From assembly GCA_046351595.1 (NCBI GenBank), contig JAXLYE010000015.1, forward strand, positions 3,614 to 67,613: DNA of 64,000 nucleotides, written 5' to 3'. The first letter of the stretch is position 1, and every line of letters begins with the position of its first letter. The notes under the pieces are model-generated. The model ran no database searches. It was given only the letters and a program-made list of their open reading frames with translations, and was not told the origin of the DNA. Shown piece by piece: positions 7,312 through 15,955 of this stretch. Position numbers and translations under genes: made by a program. Source of the DNA: JAXLYE01 sp046351595. Its GTDB lineage: Bacteria > Myxococcota_A > Polyangia > Palsa-1104 > JAEUJZ01.

Positions 7312-8663
7312 GCGCGCACACCGAGCTCGCCGAGCCCGCGCACAAGCCTCTGTGCCACCTGATCGAGGAGCGCGTGGGCCTGCGCTTCGACGATCGCAAC
7401 ACCGACATCCTGCGGCACGGGCTGCAGCGGCTGGGCCTCGACGGGGCGGCGACGCTGCGCGGGCTGCACGCCGAGCTCGCGACGCAGCCCGTGAGCCGGC
7501 CGGTGTGGCAGCGGCTGCTCGCGGAGATCGCGGTCGGCGAGACCTACTTCTTCCGCCATCCCGAGGACTTCGCGGTCCTTGAGCGCCGCATCGTCCCGTC
7601 GCTGCTCGGCTCCGGGGTGCGCACGCTGCGCGCCTGCAGCGTCGGCTGCTCGACGGGCGAAGAGGCCTACTCGCTCGCGGTCGCGCTGTCCGCGGCGGCG
7701 CCGCTCGGCCCGATCGAGGTGCTGGGCACCGACATCAACCAGGCGGCGCTGGCCGTCGCCGACAAGGGCGTCTACCGCGGCCGCTCGCTGCGCGGCGTGG
7801 CGCCGATCTGGGAGGCGATGCTGCCGCAGGGTCCCGACGGCGAGCACCGCGTCCCGGCCGAGCTGCGGGGCCGCGTGCGCTTCCTGCCGCTGAACCTCGC
7901 CGAGCCGGGCGCGTCGTCGCTGCTGGGCGAAGGCAGCTTTCAGGTGATCTTCTGCCGCAACGTGCTCGTCTACTTCGGCGCGGCGCGCGCGGCGCAGGTG
8001 CTGGCGCAGCTCGCCCGCAGCCTGGGTCCGGGCGGCGCGCTGTTCGTCTCGCCGCTCGATCTGACGCACCGGGTCCCGGGGCTCGTACCGCTGGAGCTCG
8101 ACGGGGTGTGGCTGTTCAGCAAGGCGCCGGCCGAGGCCGCGCCGCCGCGCCGGACCGCCTCGGGCGCGATGCCGGTGCTGGCGACTGCACCCGCGGCGCG
8201 CCCATCGTCGCCGACCCTGTACCCGGATCCGGTGACGGCGGCGCGCGCGGCCGCGGATCGGGGCGACCTCGCTGCGGCGGCGCAGATCGGCCGGCAGGCG
8301 GTGCGCGGCCGGCGCACGCCGGAGACGCTGCACCTGTTGGCGCTGATCCTCAGCGAGCAGGGCCAGCTGGACGAGTCGCAGCGCCTGCTCGAGGAGGCGC
8401 TGGCGCTGTGCCCGACGTACGTGCTCGGCCACCTGAGCCTGGGCCTGCTGCCGCTGCGCGGTCGCCGCGAGCACCACGCCCCCCACCTCGAGCGCGTGCT
8501 GTCGCTGCTCGAGCAGCGCGCGGACGACGAGATCCTCGAGGGACCGGAGCGGCTGCGCGTGGCGCTGGCGCGGCGGCTGGCGCAGCAGGGGCTGCGTGAT
8601 CTGCAGGCGGAGGCGGCGGCCGGGCGGCAGCCGATCTCGCGCGGAGGACGGACGTGGCCGTGA
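7308..8663 (+). CDS. cheR: CheR methyltransferase with C-terminal TPR region
   Basis: A 451-residue protein. Residues 1-75 are the small CheR N-domain; about 75-270 the SAM methyltransferase, with ACSVGCSTGEEAYSLA, EVLGTDINQAAL and VIFCRNVLVYF. About 300-430 hold TPR-like helices (LHLLALILSEQGQLDESQRL). It methylates glutamates of methyl-accepting receptors. TPR-bearing CheR proteins are known from alternative chemosensory systems such as myxobacterial Frz-type clusters. The start ATG overlaps the CheW stop; the end overlaps the next GTG start by ten bases. No CheB partner gene is present in the cluster. Confidence 0.88.
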   Translation: MSAHTELAEPAHKPLCHLIEERVGLRFDDRNTDILRHGLQRLGLDGAATLRGLHAELATQPVSRPVWQRLLAEIAVGETYFFRHPEDFAVLERRIVPSLLGSGVRTLRACSVGCSTGEEAYSLAVALSAAAPLGPIEVLGTDINQAALAVADKGVYRGRSLRGVAPIWEAMLPQGPDGEHRVPAELRGRVRFLPLNLAEPGASSLLGEGSFQVIFCRNVLVYFGAARAAQVLAQLARSLGPGGALFVSPLDLTHRVPGLVPLELDGVWLFSKAPAEAAPPRRTASGAMPVLATAPAARPSSPTLYPDPVTAARAAADRGDLAAAAQIGRQAVRGRRTPETLHLLALILSEQGQLDESQRLLEEALALCPTYVLGHLSLGLLPLRGRREHHAPHLERVLSLLEQRADDEILEGPERLRVALARRLAQQGLRDLQAEAAAGRQPISRGGRTWP

Positions 8664-9172
8664 GCAGCGGTCGCGACGTGCTGGCGCTGCTGCGCGCGCG
8701 CGCCCAGAAGCTGGCGCTCGTCGAAGCCGAGGCGCACGCGGTCGACTACGAGCAGCACGTCGCCTTCACGCTCGGCGGGCACGCGCTGGCGGTGCCGCTC
8801 GGCGCGGTGCTCTACGCCGGGCGCCTGCGCCACCTCACCGGCGTGCCGGGGGCCGACGCGTCGCTGCTCGGGGTGACCGCGCTCAGCGGGCACGTGGTGA
8901 CGGTGATCGACGTCGCGGCGCTGCTGCAGCTGCCGCGCTCGGGGCTGCGTGATCTCGGCGCGTGCCTGGTCGTGCAGATCGGCGCGCGCAAGCTCGGCCT
9001 GGCCGCGGACCAGCTGCTCGGCATCGAGGACATCCCCGGCGACTGCATCCGCAGCTTCGCTGCCGGCGGCGCCGAGCTGCCGCGGGTGGCGGCGCTGCGC
9101 GAGCGGCAGCTGCTGCTCGTGTCGCTGCCGGCGCTGCTGCGCGATCCGCGCCTGACCGGAGACGGGGGCTAG
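8654..9172 (+). CDS. CheW-like chemotaxis coupling protein 2
   Basis: A 172-residue CheW protein preceded by a short helical N-terminus (DVLALLRARAQKLALVE). The core HVAFTLGGHALAVPLGAVLY and GVTALSGHVVTVIDVAALL fit the family. The GTG start at 8654 has GGAGG six bases upstream; a second GTG at 8660 is possible. It overlaps cheR and lies three bases before cheA. It is only distantly similar to the first CheW, so the two probably serve different contacts or receptors. Confidence 0.8.
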   Translation: MAVSSGRDVLALLRARAQKLALVEAEAHAVDYEQHVAFTLGGHALAVPLGAVLYAGRLRHLTGVPGADASLLGVTALSGHVVTVIDVAALLQLPRSGLRDLGACLVVQIGARKLGLAADQLLGIEDIPGDCIRSFAAGGAELPRVAALRERQLLLVSLPALLRDPRLTGDGG

Positions 9173-9175
9173 GCC

Positions 9176-11350
9176 GTGGACGACATGCTGGGCCAGGTCC
9201 TGGGCATCTTCGTGGCCGAGGTGCGCGAGCAGGCGCAGAGCATCGCCGACGCGCTGCTGGCGATGGAGCACGATGCCGCCGCCATCCCGACCCGCATCGA
9301 GGAGCTGTTCCGCCACGCGCACAACCTCAAGGGCTCGGCGGCCTCGCTCGGGGTGGGCGAGCTGGAGGCGCTGGCGCACGAGCTGGAGAGCGCGCTCACC
9401 GGCGTGCGGCGGCGCAACGAGCCGCTGACGACGGCGCTGGTCGACGCCGGCCTGCGGGCGATGGACGCGGTGCAGCAGCGCACCGCCGGGCTCCTGGCTT
9501 CGGACGACGAAGGGATGGACGCCGTGGCGGCGCGCACCGCCGAGCTGCGGGCCTTCACCAGCCGACCGCAGCCCCGCGCCGAGGCGGACGCGCCCCCGTC
9601 GGTGCCCGTCGCGGTGCCGGAGGTCGAGCGCAGCGCCGAGGCCGCGCCGAGCGAGCCGGCGCTGTTGGGGGACGATCCGAGCTCGGTGCGCCTGCCGGCC
9701 GAGCTGCTGCTCGCGTTCGAGCGCCGCACCGACGATCTGCGCAGCCTGCAGGGGCGGCTCGAGCGCCACGCCCGCGAGCTCGCGCACACCGGGCAGCTGC
9801 TCGAGCGGCTGACGCGCGAGCTCGCGCCGGCGGAGTCGGGCGTCCGCGGCCCCTCGCTCGGGCGGCGCGAGGCGCGGCAGGTGGCGCGCACGCTGCGCAG
9901 CCTGCGCCGCGAGCTCCTGGAAGACGCGGAGTCGCTGCAGGGCGCGAGCAGCGAGTTCGCGGAGGCGCTGCGGGCGCTGCGGCTGGTGCCGGCGTCGCTG
10001 TTGCGGCAGCCGCTCGTGCGCACGGTGCGCGAGGCGTGCCGGCTGGCCGGGCGGGAGGCCGAGCTGGTCCTCTCGGGCGACCACGTATTCCTCGACCGCA
10101 CGCTGCTCGAGGAGCTGCGCAGCCCGCTCGTGCACCTGTTGCGCAACGCCGTCGATCACGGGATCGAGCCGGTCGCGGCGCGCATCGCGCAGGGCAAGCC
10201 GCCGTGCGGCCGCATCCAGCTCAGCCTGACGCAGCAGGGCGGGCAGATCGTCATCGCCGTCAGCGACGACGGGCGCGGCATCGATGCGGCGGCGGTGCGC
10301 GAGCGTGCGGTCGCGCGCGGCTTCGTCGCGGCGCAGGCCGCCCAGGAGCTCGACGAGCAGGGCACCTACCAGCTGCTGCTGCGCTCGGGCTTCTCGACCG
10401 CCGATCAGATCACGGCGCTGAGCGGCCGCGGCGTCGGCCTCGACGTGGTGCGCGAGTCCGTCGAGCGGCTAAGCGGGCGCCTGCACATCACCTCGCAGCC
10501 CGGGCGCGGCACGACCTTCACGCTCGCGGTGCCGATGACCCTCCTTGCGGCGCAGGTCCTGCTGCTCGAGGAGCCGGACGGTCTGTACGCGCTGCCGCAG
10601 GCCAGCGTCGAGCGCATCCTCCTGGTCCCGCACGGCGCGCTGCAGGCGCTCGGCAAGCGCACCGTGTACAAGGGCGAGCAGGAGACCCTGGTCGTGGCGC
10701 GGCTGGCGTCGCTGCTCGGCGGGCGCGGCGCGCGCGAGTGGCCGGCGCGGCTGCCGCTGGTGGTGCTCGCGCACGGCGAGCAGCGCGTGGCGCTGACGTG
10801 CGAGCGGCTGGTCGGTGAGGCCGAGCTGCTTTTGCAGCCGCTGCCGCTGGAGCTGCGGCGCCACGCGGCGCTGAGCGCGGTGGCGCTGCGCCCGACGGGT
10901 GAGGTGCTGCTGGTGCTCAACCCGACCGTGCTCGTAGAGCGCGCCCTCGACGCCAGCCTGGGCGCCTCGGTGCCGAGCCTGCGCACGGTGCTGGTCGCGG
11001 ACGACTCGATCACCACGCGCTCGCTCCTGCGCAGCGTGCTGGAGGGCGGCGGCTACCGGGTCCGCACCGCGGCCGATGGGGAAGAGGTGCTGCGGCTGCT
11101 GCGCAGCGAGTCCGTCGACCTCGTCGTCTCCGATGTGCAGATGCCGCGCCTGGACGGCATCGCGCTGGTCGAGCGGCTGCGCAGCGATGCGCGCACCGCG
11201 CGGCTGCCGGTGGTGCTGTTCTCGTCGGCGGACAGCGAGGAGGACAAGCGCCGCGGCGCGGCCTCGGGCGCCGCCGCGTACCTGACCAAGGGTGCCTTCG
11301 AGCGCGGCCAGCTCGTCGACGTCGTCAACAACCTGCTGCGGGGGCTCTAG
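9176..11350 (+). CDS. cheA: CheA-type histidine kinase with C-terminal receiver domain
   Basis: A 724-residue hybrid. Domains in order: Hpt (about 1-110, phospho-His in RHAHNLKGSAASLG, about residue 49), a Pro/Ala linker, a helical dimerisation region (about 175-280), HATPase (N box HLLRNAVDHGIEP, G box VSDDGRGID, GRGVGLDVV), a CheW-like regulatory domain, and a receiver (about 600-724: VLVADDSITT, LVVSDVQMPRLDG, YLTKG). No separate P2 domain is evident. The kinase senses receptor state and phosphorylates its own receiver and probably the CheY-like protein upstream. The internal receiver may act as a phosphate sink, as in FrzE-type proteins. GTG start. Confidence 0.88.
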   Translation: MDDMLGQVLGIFVAEVREQAQSIADALLAMEHDAAAIPTRIEELFRHAHNLKGSAASLGVGELEALAHELESALTGVRRRNEPLTTALVDAGLRAMDAVQQRTAGLLASDDEGMDAVAARTAELRAFTSRPQPRAEADAPPSVPVAVPEVERSAEAAPSEPALLGDDPSSVRLPAELLLAFERRTDDLRSLQGRLERHARELAHTGQLLERLTRELAPAESGVRGPSLGRREARQVARTLRSLRRELLEDAESLQGASSEFAEALRALRLVPASLLRQPLVRTVREACRLAGREAELVLSGDHVFLDRTLLEELRSPLVHLLRNAVDHGIEPVAARIAQGKPPCGRIQLSLTQQGGQIVIAVSDDGRGIDAAAVRERAVARGFVAAQAAQELDEQGTYQLLLRSGFSTADQITALSGRGVGLDVVRESVERLSGRLHITSQPGRGTTFTLAVPMTLLAAQVLLLEEPDGLYALPQASVERILLVPHGALQALGKRTVYKGEQETLVVARLASLLGGRGAREWPARLPLVVLAHGEQRVALTCERLVGEAELLLQPLPLELRRHAALSAVALRPTGEVLLVLNPTVLVERALDASLGASVPSLRTVLVADDSITTRSLLRSVLEGGGYRVRTAADGEEVLRLLRSESVDLVVSDVQMPRLDGIALVERLRSDARTARLPVVLFSSADSEEDKRRGAASGAAAYLTKGAFERGQLVDVVNNLLRGL

Positions 11351-11447
11351 TGACCGAACGCGCGCTCGCGCCTTGGCCTCTCTCGTCGGTGCTGGCCCGG
11401 AGCGGCGGGTCTTCGTCGCGGCCGGCGCCGGCCCACGGAGGGCCTCT

Positions 11448-12341
11448 GTGAAGCGCCGGACGCTGCTCCTCCTGCCGCTGCTCGGCGTGCCGCTCGCCCG
11501 GGGCGCCGCCGCCGCGGCCGGCACCGGCGTGGTCATCCTCACCGACGGCCGGATCGCCCAGTACCGCGAGGCCCTGGAGGCCGCGCAGGAGGCGCTGCGC
11601 GAGGCCGCGGTGACCGATCTCGGTGCCGCCGATGTCGCCGCGCGCGTGCAGAAGGCCGCCGTGGTCCTCGCCATCGGTCAGCGCGCAGCGCAGCTCGCGC
11701 AGGCCAGCGCTCCGTCGGTGCCGGTCGTCACGTGCATGGTCCTGGGCAGCGCCGTCACCGGCTCGCGCACGCTGACCGGCCTGCGCCTGGAGGTCAGCCC
11801 CGACGTGCAGCTCGGCGCCTTCCGCCGCGTGCACGCCGGCCTGAAGCGGCTGGGCGTGATCTACCAGCCCAAGGTTTCGGGCGACTACGTGGCCGAGGCC
11901 GAGCGCATCGCCGGCGGCCTGGGGATCAGCCTGGTGACGCGCCCGGTCGCGGACGCGCGCGCGGTGCGCAGCGCCCTGCCCGAGCTCGCGGCGGGCATCG
12001 ACGCGCTGTGGCTGCTGCCGGATCCGCAGCTGATCACGCCCGAGATGATGAACTTCCTCCTGGTCTTCACCCTCGAGCGCAAGCTGCCGCTGCTCGGCTT
12101 CTTCGACAGCCTCACGCGCGCCGGCGCCCTGGCCTCGGTCGCGCCGGACTACCGCGCCATCGGGCAGCGCGCCGCCAAGCTGGCCAGCGAGCTCGCCGCC
12201 CGCCCCGCCGAGAGCCGCGTGCCGGTGCCGCCGATGAGCGGCAGCCCCGGCACGATCAGCATCAACCTCAAGACCGCGCGGCAGCTCGGGATCGAAGTCC
12301 CGGCCGACGTCGTGGCCGCAGCCAACCAGGTGTACCGCTGA
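11448..12341 (+). CDS. ABC_sub_bind-type periplasmic binding protein in a chemosensory operon
   Basis: A 297-residue exported protein of the PF04392 type. The N-terminus (VKRRTLLLLPLLGVPLARG) is a signal peptide; the body has two Rossmann-like lobes (VVLAIGQRAAQLAQ, then GIDALWLLPDPQLITPEMMNF). The GTG start at 11448 has GGAGGG about six bases upstream. It overlaps the receptor gene by one base (TGATG). No ABC permease or ATPase gene is nearby, so it likely presents a ligand to the MCP rather than feeding a transporter. Ligand unknown. Confidence 0.75.
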   Translation: MKRRTLLLLPLLGVPLARGAAAAAGTGVVILTDGRIAQYREALEAAQEALREAAVTDLGAADVAARVQKAAVVLAIGQRAAQLAQASAPSVPVVTCMVLGSAVTGSRTLTGLRLEVSPDVQLGAFRRVHAGLKRLGVIYQPKVSGDYVAEAERIAGGLGISLVTRPVADARAVRSALPELAAGIDALWLLPDPQLITPEMMNFLLVFTLERKLPLLGFFDSLTRAGALASVAPDYRAIGQRAAKLASELAARPAESRVPVPPMSGSPGTISINLKTARQLGIEVPADVVAAANQVYR

Positions 12342-13933
12342 TGTCGATCGAGCGATCGTTCATCCGAGTCTTCCCGCGCTCGCTGTGGGCGCAGCTCATG
12401 CTGCTGCTGTTCGTCTCGATGGCGGTGGCCGCGGCCGTTGCGGCGCCGTACATCTACACGCGCCAGAGCGCGCAGGCGGCGGCCGAGCTGCAGCGCCGCG
12501 GCCAGGCGCTGGTGCAGACGCTGGCCAAGGACTACGAGCTGCGGCTGGCGATCTCGCTCAAGGACGCGGCGCAGGCGATCCCGGTGCTGCAGGCCGTGGC
12601 CACAAGCGACGAGGACGTCCGCTATGTCGTGGCGCTCAAGGGGCGCGAGCTGGTGGCCAGCGCCGGCCAGGGCATCGATCCGCGGCAGATCACCGCCGAG
12701 CACCTCGATCGCGCGGCGCCGCAGCACGAGGAGCTGCTGCGCTTCACGCAGACCCTCAGCCAGCGCGCGGCGCTCGACATGGGGCTGGAGGCGGATCCGG
12801 GCAAGGCGGCGGCCGAAGGCGGCCACGTGCTGCTCGGCCTGTCGACGATGCGCTCGCACGGGCGCGCGGTGCAGCAGACGATCTTCGGCGCCGGCACCGC
12901 GGCGCTGCTGCTGTTCACGGTGCTGCTGGTGCTGCACTTCCGCTGGGTGGCGCGGCGGCTGGAGCGCATGGTGGGCTTTGCGCAGGGCATCGCGGACGGC
13001 GAGCTACGGCACAAGCTCGACGACGAGCACGGCGACGAGCTCGGGCAGCTGGCGGCGGCGCTGGGCTCGATGTCGGCGCGCACCGCGGACATCATCGGGC
13101 AGCTGATGCGCGCCTCGAGCGCGCTGGCCGGCGCCGCCGGCGATCTGTTCGAGTCCGCGTCGCAGCAGGCGCAGAGCGCGAACCACCAGGCGGGCAGCGT
13201 GACCGAGATGGGCGCCACCGTCGCCGAGCTGCGCCAGACGTTCGCGGAGGCGACCAGCAAGGCCGAGTCGGTGATCGAGCTGGCGCGGCGCTCGGAGGAG
13301 TCCTCGAGCGGCGGCGCGGCCGCGGTCAAGGAGAGCATCGACGGCATGGCCCACCTGCGCGATCAGGTGCTGGCGATCGCCCAGACCATCCACGGCCTGC
13401 TCGAGCGCACTGACCAGATCAACGCGATCATCGACGCGGTCAACGACCTGGCCGAGCAGTCGAACGTGCTGGCGCTGAACGCCGGCATCGAGGCCGCGCG
13501 CGCCGGTGAGCACGGCCGCGGCTTCGCCGTCGTCGCGCGCGAGGTGCGCAGCCTGGCCGAGCGCAGCAAGGAGTCGACCGCCGAGGTGCGCAGCATCCTG
13601 TCCGACATCCGCCAGGCCGGGCGTGACGCCGGCCGCGTGATCGAAGAGGGCAGCCGTCGCGCCGAGCGCGGCGTCGCGCTGTCCAACGCCGCCGGCGACT
13701 CGATCCAGCGCCTGGGCGACACCATCGTCGCCTCGTCCGCATCGGCGATGCAGATCGCGACCATCACCCGCCAGCAGTCCGTCGGCATCGAGCAGATCTG
13801 GCAGGCGACCAAGGGCATCGATCACGTGGCGCGCGAGACCGCGGCGGGCATCAAGCAGATCGAGGCGTCCGCGGGCGAGCTCAAGGCGCTGTCGGCCCAG
13901 CTCACGGGGCTGGTCGGCCGCTACAAGGTCTGA
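12341..13933 (+). CDS. Methyl-accepting chemotaxis receptor
   Basis: A 530-residue receptor: TM1 at about 15-36 (LWAQLMLLLFVSMAVAAAVA), a periplasmic region to about 183, TM2 (GTAALLLFTVLLVLHF, about 186-203), a HAMP domain, then the cytoplasmic signalling domain with the tip (LAEQSNVLALNAGIEAARAG, then HGRGFAVVAREVRSLAER). The C-terminus lacks a CheR/CheB-binding pentapeptide. It is flanked by genes for two solute-binding proteins, one coupled upstream and one two bases downstream, suggesting it senses their loaded states through its periplasmic part. Confidence 0.9.
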   Translation: MSIERSFIRVFPRSLWAQLMLLLFVSMAVAAAVAAPYIYTRQSAQAAAELQRRGQALVQTLAKDYELRLAISLKDAAQAIPVLQAVATSDEDVRYVVALKGRELVASAGQGIDPRQITAEHLDRAAPQHEELLRFTQTLSQRAALDMGLEADPGKAAAEGGHVLLGLSTMRSHGRAVQQTIFGAGTAALLLFTVLLVLHFRWVARRLERMVGFAQGIADGELRHKLDDEHGDELGQLAAALGSMSARTADIIGQLMRASSALAGAAGDLFESASQQAQSANHQAGSVTEMGATVAELRQTFAEATSKAESVIELARRSEESSSGGAAAVKESIDGMAHLRDQVLAIAQTIHGLLERTDQINAIIDAVNDLAEQSNVLALNAGIEAARAGEHGRGFAVVAREVRSLAERSKESTAEVRSILSDIRQAGRDAGRVIEEGSRRAERGVALSNAAGDSIQRLGDTIVASSASAMQIATITRQQSVGIEQIWQATKGIDHVARETAAGIKQIEASAGELKALSAQLTGLVGRYKV

Positions 13934-13934
13934 G

Positions 13935-15419
13935 GTGACGCACATGAAGATCCTCGTGAACGGGGCATGGCCAGGGGTTGCACGGGCGCTTCGCGGCGGG
14001 GTGCTGCTCGGGGCGGCGCTGCTCGGCGCCTGCTCAGCGACCGCCTCGACGGCAGATGCGCTGGTCATCGGCGCCGTCATCGATCGCAGCGGCAGCAACG
14101 CGGAGCCCAGCTGGAGCGACGCGCTCGCGCTGGCGGAGCGGCAGATGAACGAGGCGCTCAAGGCCGCGGGCCACGACCTCTCGTTCCATGTCGCGCTCAG
14201 CGACTCGCGCAACGATCCGGCGACCTCGGTCGAGCGCGCGACGCAGCTCGTGCGCGATCAGGGAGCCAAGGCGCTGATCCTGGACACCAGCCAGAACGCG
14301 GTCGCGATCAACGTGCTGCACTACGACGCGGATCCCGGCAACGATCTGCGCGTGCCCATCCAGTGCAGCGGCTGCACCTCGGGATCGATCAACAACCCGA
14401 CGGCGGTGAACACGGATCCGGTGCAGCAGGCGGCCTCGCGGAACAGCCAGAAGTGGATGTTCCGGACCGTCATGTCGACCAAGCTCGTCGCGCTGATCAT
14501 CGACCGCGACCTGCTGAAGCTCGGCACGCCGGCGGCCGACGTGAACCACGACGGCAAGGTCAAGCTCGCGGTCTACAACGGCGACGAGACCTTCGGCAAC
14601 TCCGGCGCCAACGACGTCATCAGCCTGGCCCGGCAGCTGCAGACCGATCCGCCGGTCCTCATCGAGCAGCGCAAGCACCCGGGCAACGCGGACGTCAACA
14701 CCTACGACTGGGCCGCGGATCTGGAGGCACTGACCAACGACCGCAACGAGACCACCAACGCCGTCGATGGGGTGCCGGACTTTATCGTCTACTGCAGCTT
14801 TGCGCAGTACTACATCCCGGTGATCAAGACCTGGCGCGTCAGCGGCTTCGATCAGCGCGTATCGCGCATGGCGCACTTCCACACCTTCCGCATCCAGTCG
14901 GCCGGCAACGCGCTCGGCGCGTTCGGCGACGGGCAGGAGGGCGTCTCGCACGTCCTGCTCGACAACGAGGAATCGGGAGCGACCTTCGCGCGCGACTACA
15001 TGGAGGCGTTCGGGCGCTCACCGCACTACCGCGACTCGCACTACTACGACAACGCGGTGTCGCTGATGCTGGCGACCTGGCGCGCGGCGCACGCGCTGCC
15101 CGATCCGCGCGCGGTCACCGGCGCGCAGGTGCGCGACGCGCTGCCCGGCCTCGCCGATACCGGAGCGCAGGTGGTGCGCACCGGAGTGGCGGCGCTGACC
15201 GAGGCGATCCGCGCGCTCGATCGCGGCGCCACCGTGAACTACGAGGGCGCGTCGGGGCCGCTCGACTACGACGCCAACCAGAACATCAAGAACCGGCTCG
15301 CGCACTACCGGCTCGTCAGCGGGCAGTACGTGGACGTGGCGCGCTACGACTGCGTGAAGGCCAGCGACACCGCGACCGCGACGGCGTCGCGCGCGGCCTG
15401 CCCGTTCATCGCGCCTTAG
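13935..15419 (+). CDS. Periplasmic binding protein type 1 lipoprotein, likely receptor partner
   Basis: A 494-residue lipoprotein (lipobox LLGAC after a hydrophobic stretch, Cys at about 33). The remainder resembles branched-chain amino acid type binding proteins (type 1 fold): VIGAVIDRSGSNAEPSWSDA, ATQLVRDQGAKALILDTS, then a long C-terminal lobe with HYYDNAVSLMLATW. Several extra Cys (CSGC, and one near the end) may form disulfides. It begins two bases after the receptor stop and ends the operon. No transporter genes accompany it. Ligand unknown; role as sensory input is inferred from context. Confidence 0.75.
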   Translation: MTHMKILVNGAWPGVARALRGGVLLGAALLGACSATASTADALVIGAVIDRSGSNAEPSWSDALALAERQMNEALKAAGHDLSFHVALSDSRNDPATSVERATQLVRDQGAKALILDTSQNAVAINVLHYDADPGNDLRVPIQCSGCTSGSINNPTAVNTDPVQQAASRNSQKWMFRTVMSTKLVALIIDRDLLKLGTPAADVNHDGKVKLAVYNGDETFGNSGANDVISLARQLQTDPPVLIEQRKHPGNADVNTYDWAADLEALTNDRNETTNAVDGVPDFIVYCSFAQYYIPVIKTWRVSGFDQRVSRMAHFHTFRIQSAGNALGAFGDGQEGVSHVLLDNEESGATFARDYMEAFGRSPHYRDSHYYDNAVSLMLATWRAAHALPDPRAVTGAQVRDALPGLADTGAQVVRTGVAALTEAIRALDRGATVNYEGASGPLDYDANQNIKNRLAHYRLVSGQYVDVARYDCVKASDTATATASRAACPFIAP

Positions 15420-15562
15420 GGCCTGATTCCAAATCAAACGAACGGCCACAGCCGGGCCTGGATGTTCCATATCGGTAACCGCCTCCGCATTGCCCCGCAG
15501 TAACCAAAGCAAGACAAAACCAAAGACGATTCAGCTGAGCTTATTGCTTATTACGCAACGGC

Positions 15563-15590
15563 TTGCAGCAGGTGATTTTGCCGTTATAGT
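15563..15590 (+). promoter_or_regulatory. Possible sigma-70-like promoter in a long AT-richer gap
   Basis: TTGCAG (15563-15568) and TATAGT (15585-15590) are separated by 16 bp. The gap from 15420 to 15955 is unusually AT-rich in its first 200 bp and otherwise has no convincing gene. If this is the promoter for the lipoprotein gene at 15956, the leader would be about 360 nt. I see no riboswitch-like structure I can name. Moderate to weak call. Confidence 0.3.
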
Positions 15591-15955
15591 GGCTTCAAGA
15601 AATCGAAGTAGTCCAAGGTAGAGAGAGGTGGCAGGGGCGGCCGCTCGGCGCGGAGCCGGGAGCCGCCGCTGACGTGGCGCAGCCGTCGCAGCCGTCGCAA
15701 CGAATCGCGGCGTCCGGCGCTGCAGATCCTGATCAGCTGCGACGCTGGGGGCCCAGGCCGGGCCGTACCGGTCGCGCCTGGACGGGTCACGCGAGGCCCC
15801 GGCAGCGGGCCCACGCGCGGCCTGCGCCGGCTTATCGCGATATCGCCGGGGTCACCCCGCCATTATTCATCAATCCTCAATGGACTTTGATGACGCCCCT
15901 GGCTGCGCCCCCCAATTGCGCATGTCCAGTTTTGGCCGGAAACGAGAGGTGTCGT

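Noticed and set aside
7970..10159. Long minus-strand frame over the chemosensory operon
   Set aside because: Antisense of CheR, CheW and CheA, which have clear motifs. No recognisable domain in the antisense translation.
15584..15814. Minus-strand ORF of 76 codons in the gap before 15956
   Set aside because: Pro/Arg-rich, no ribosome binding site and no family resemblance.
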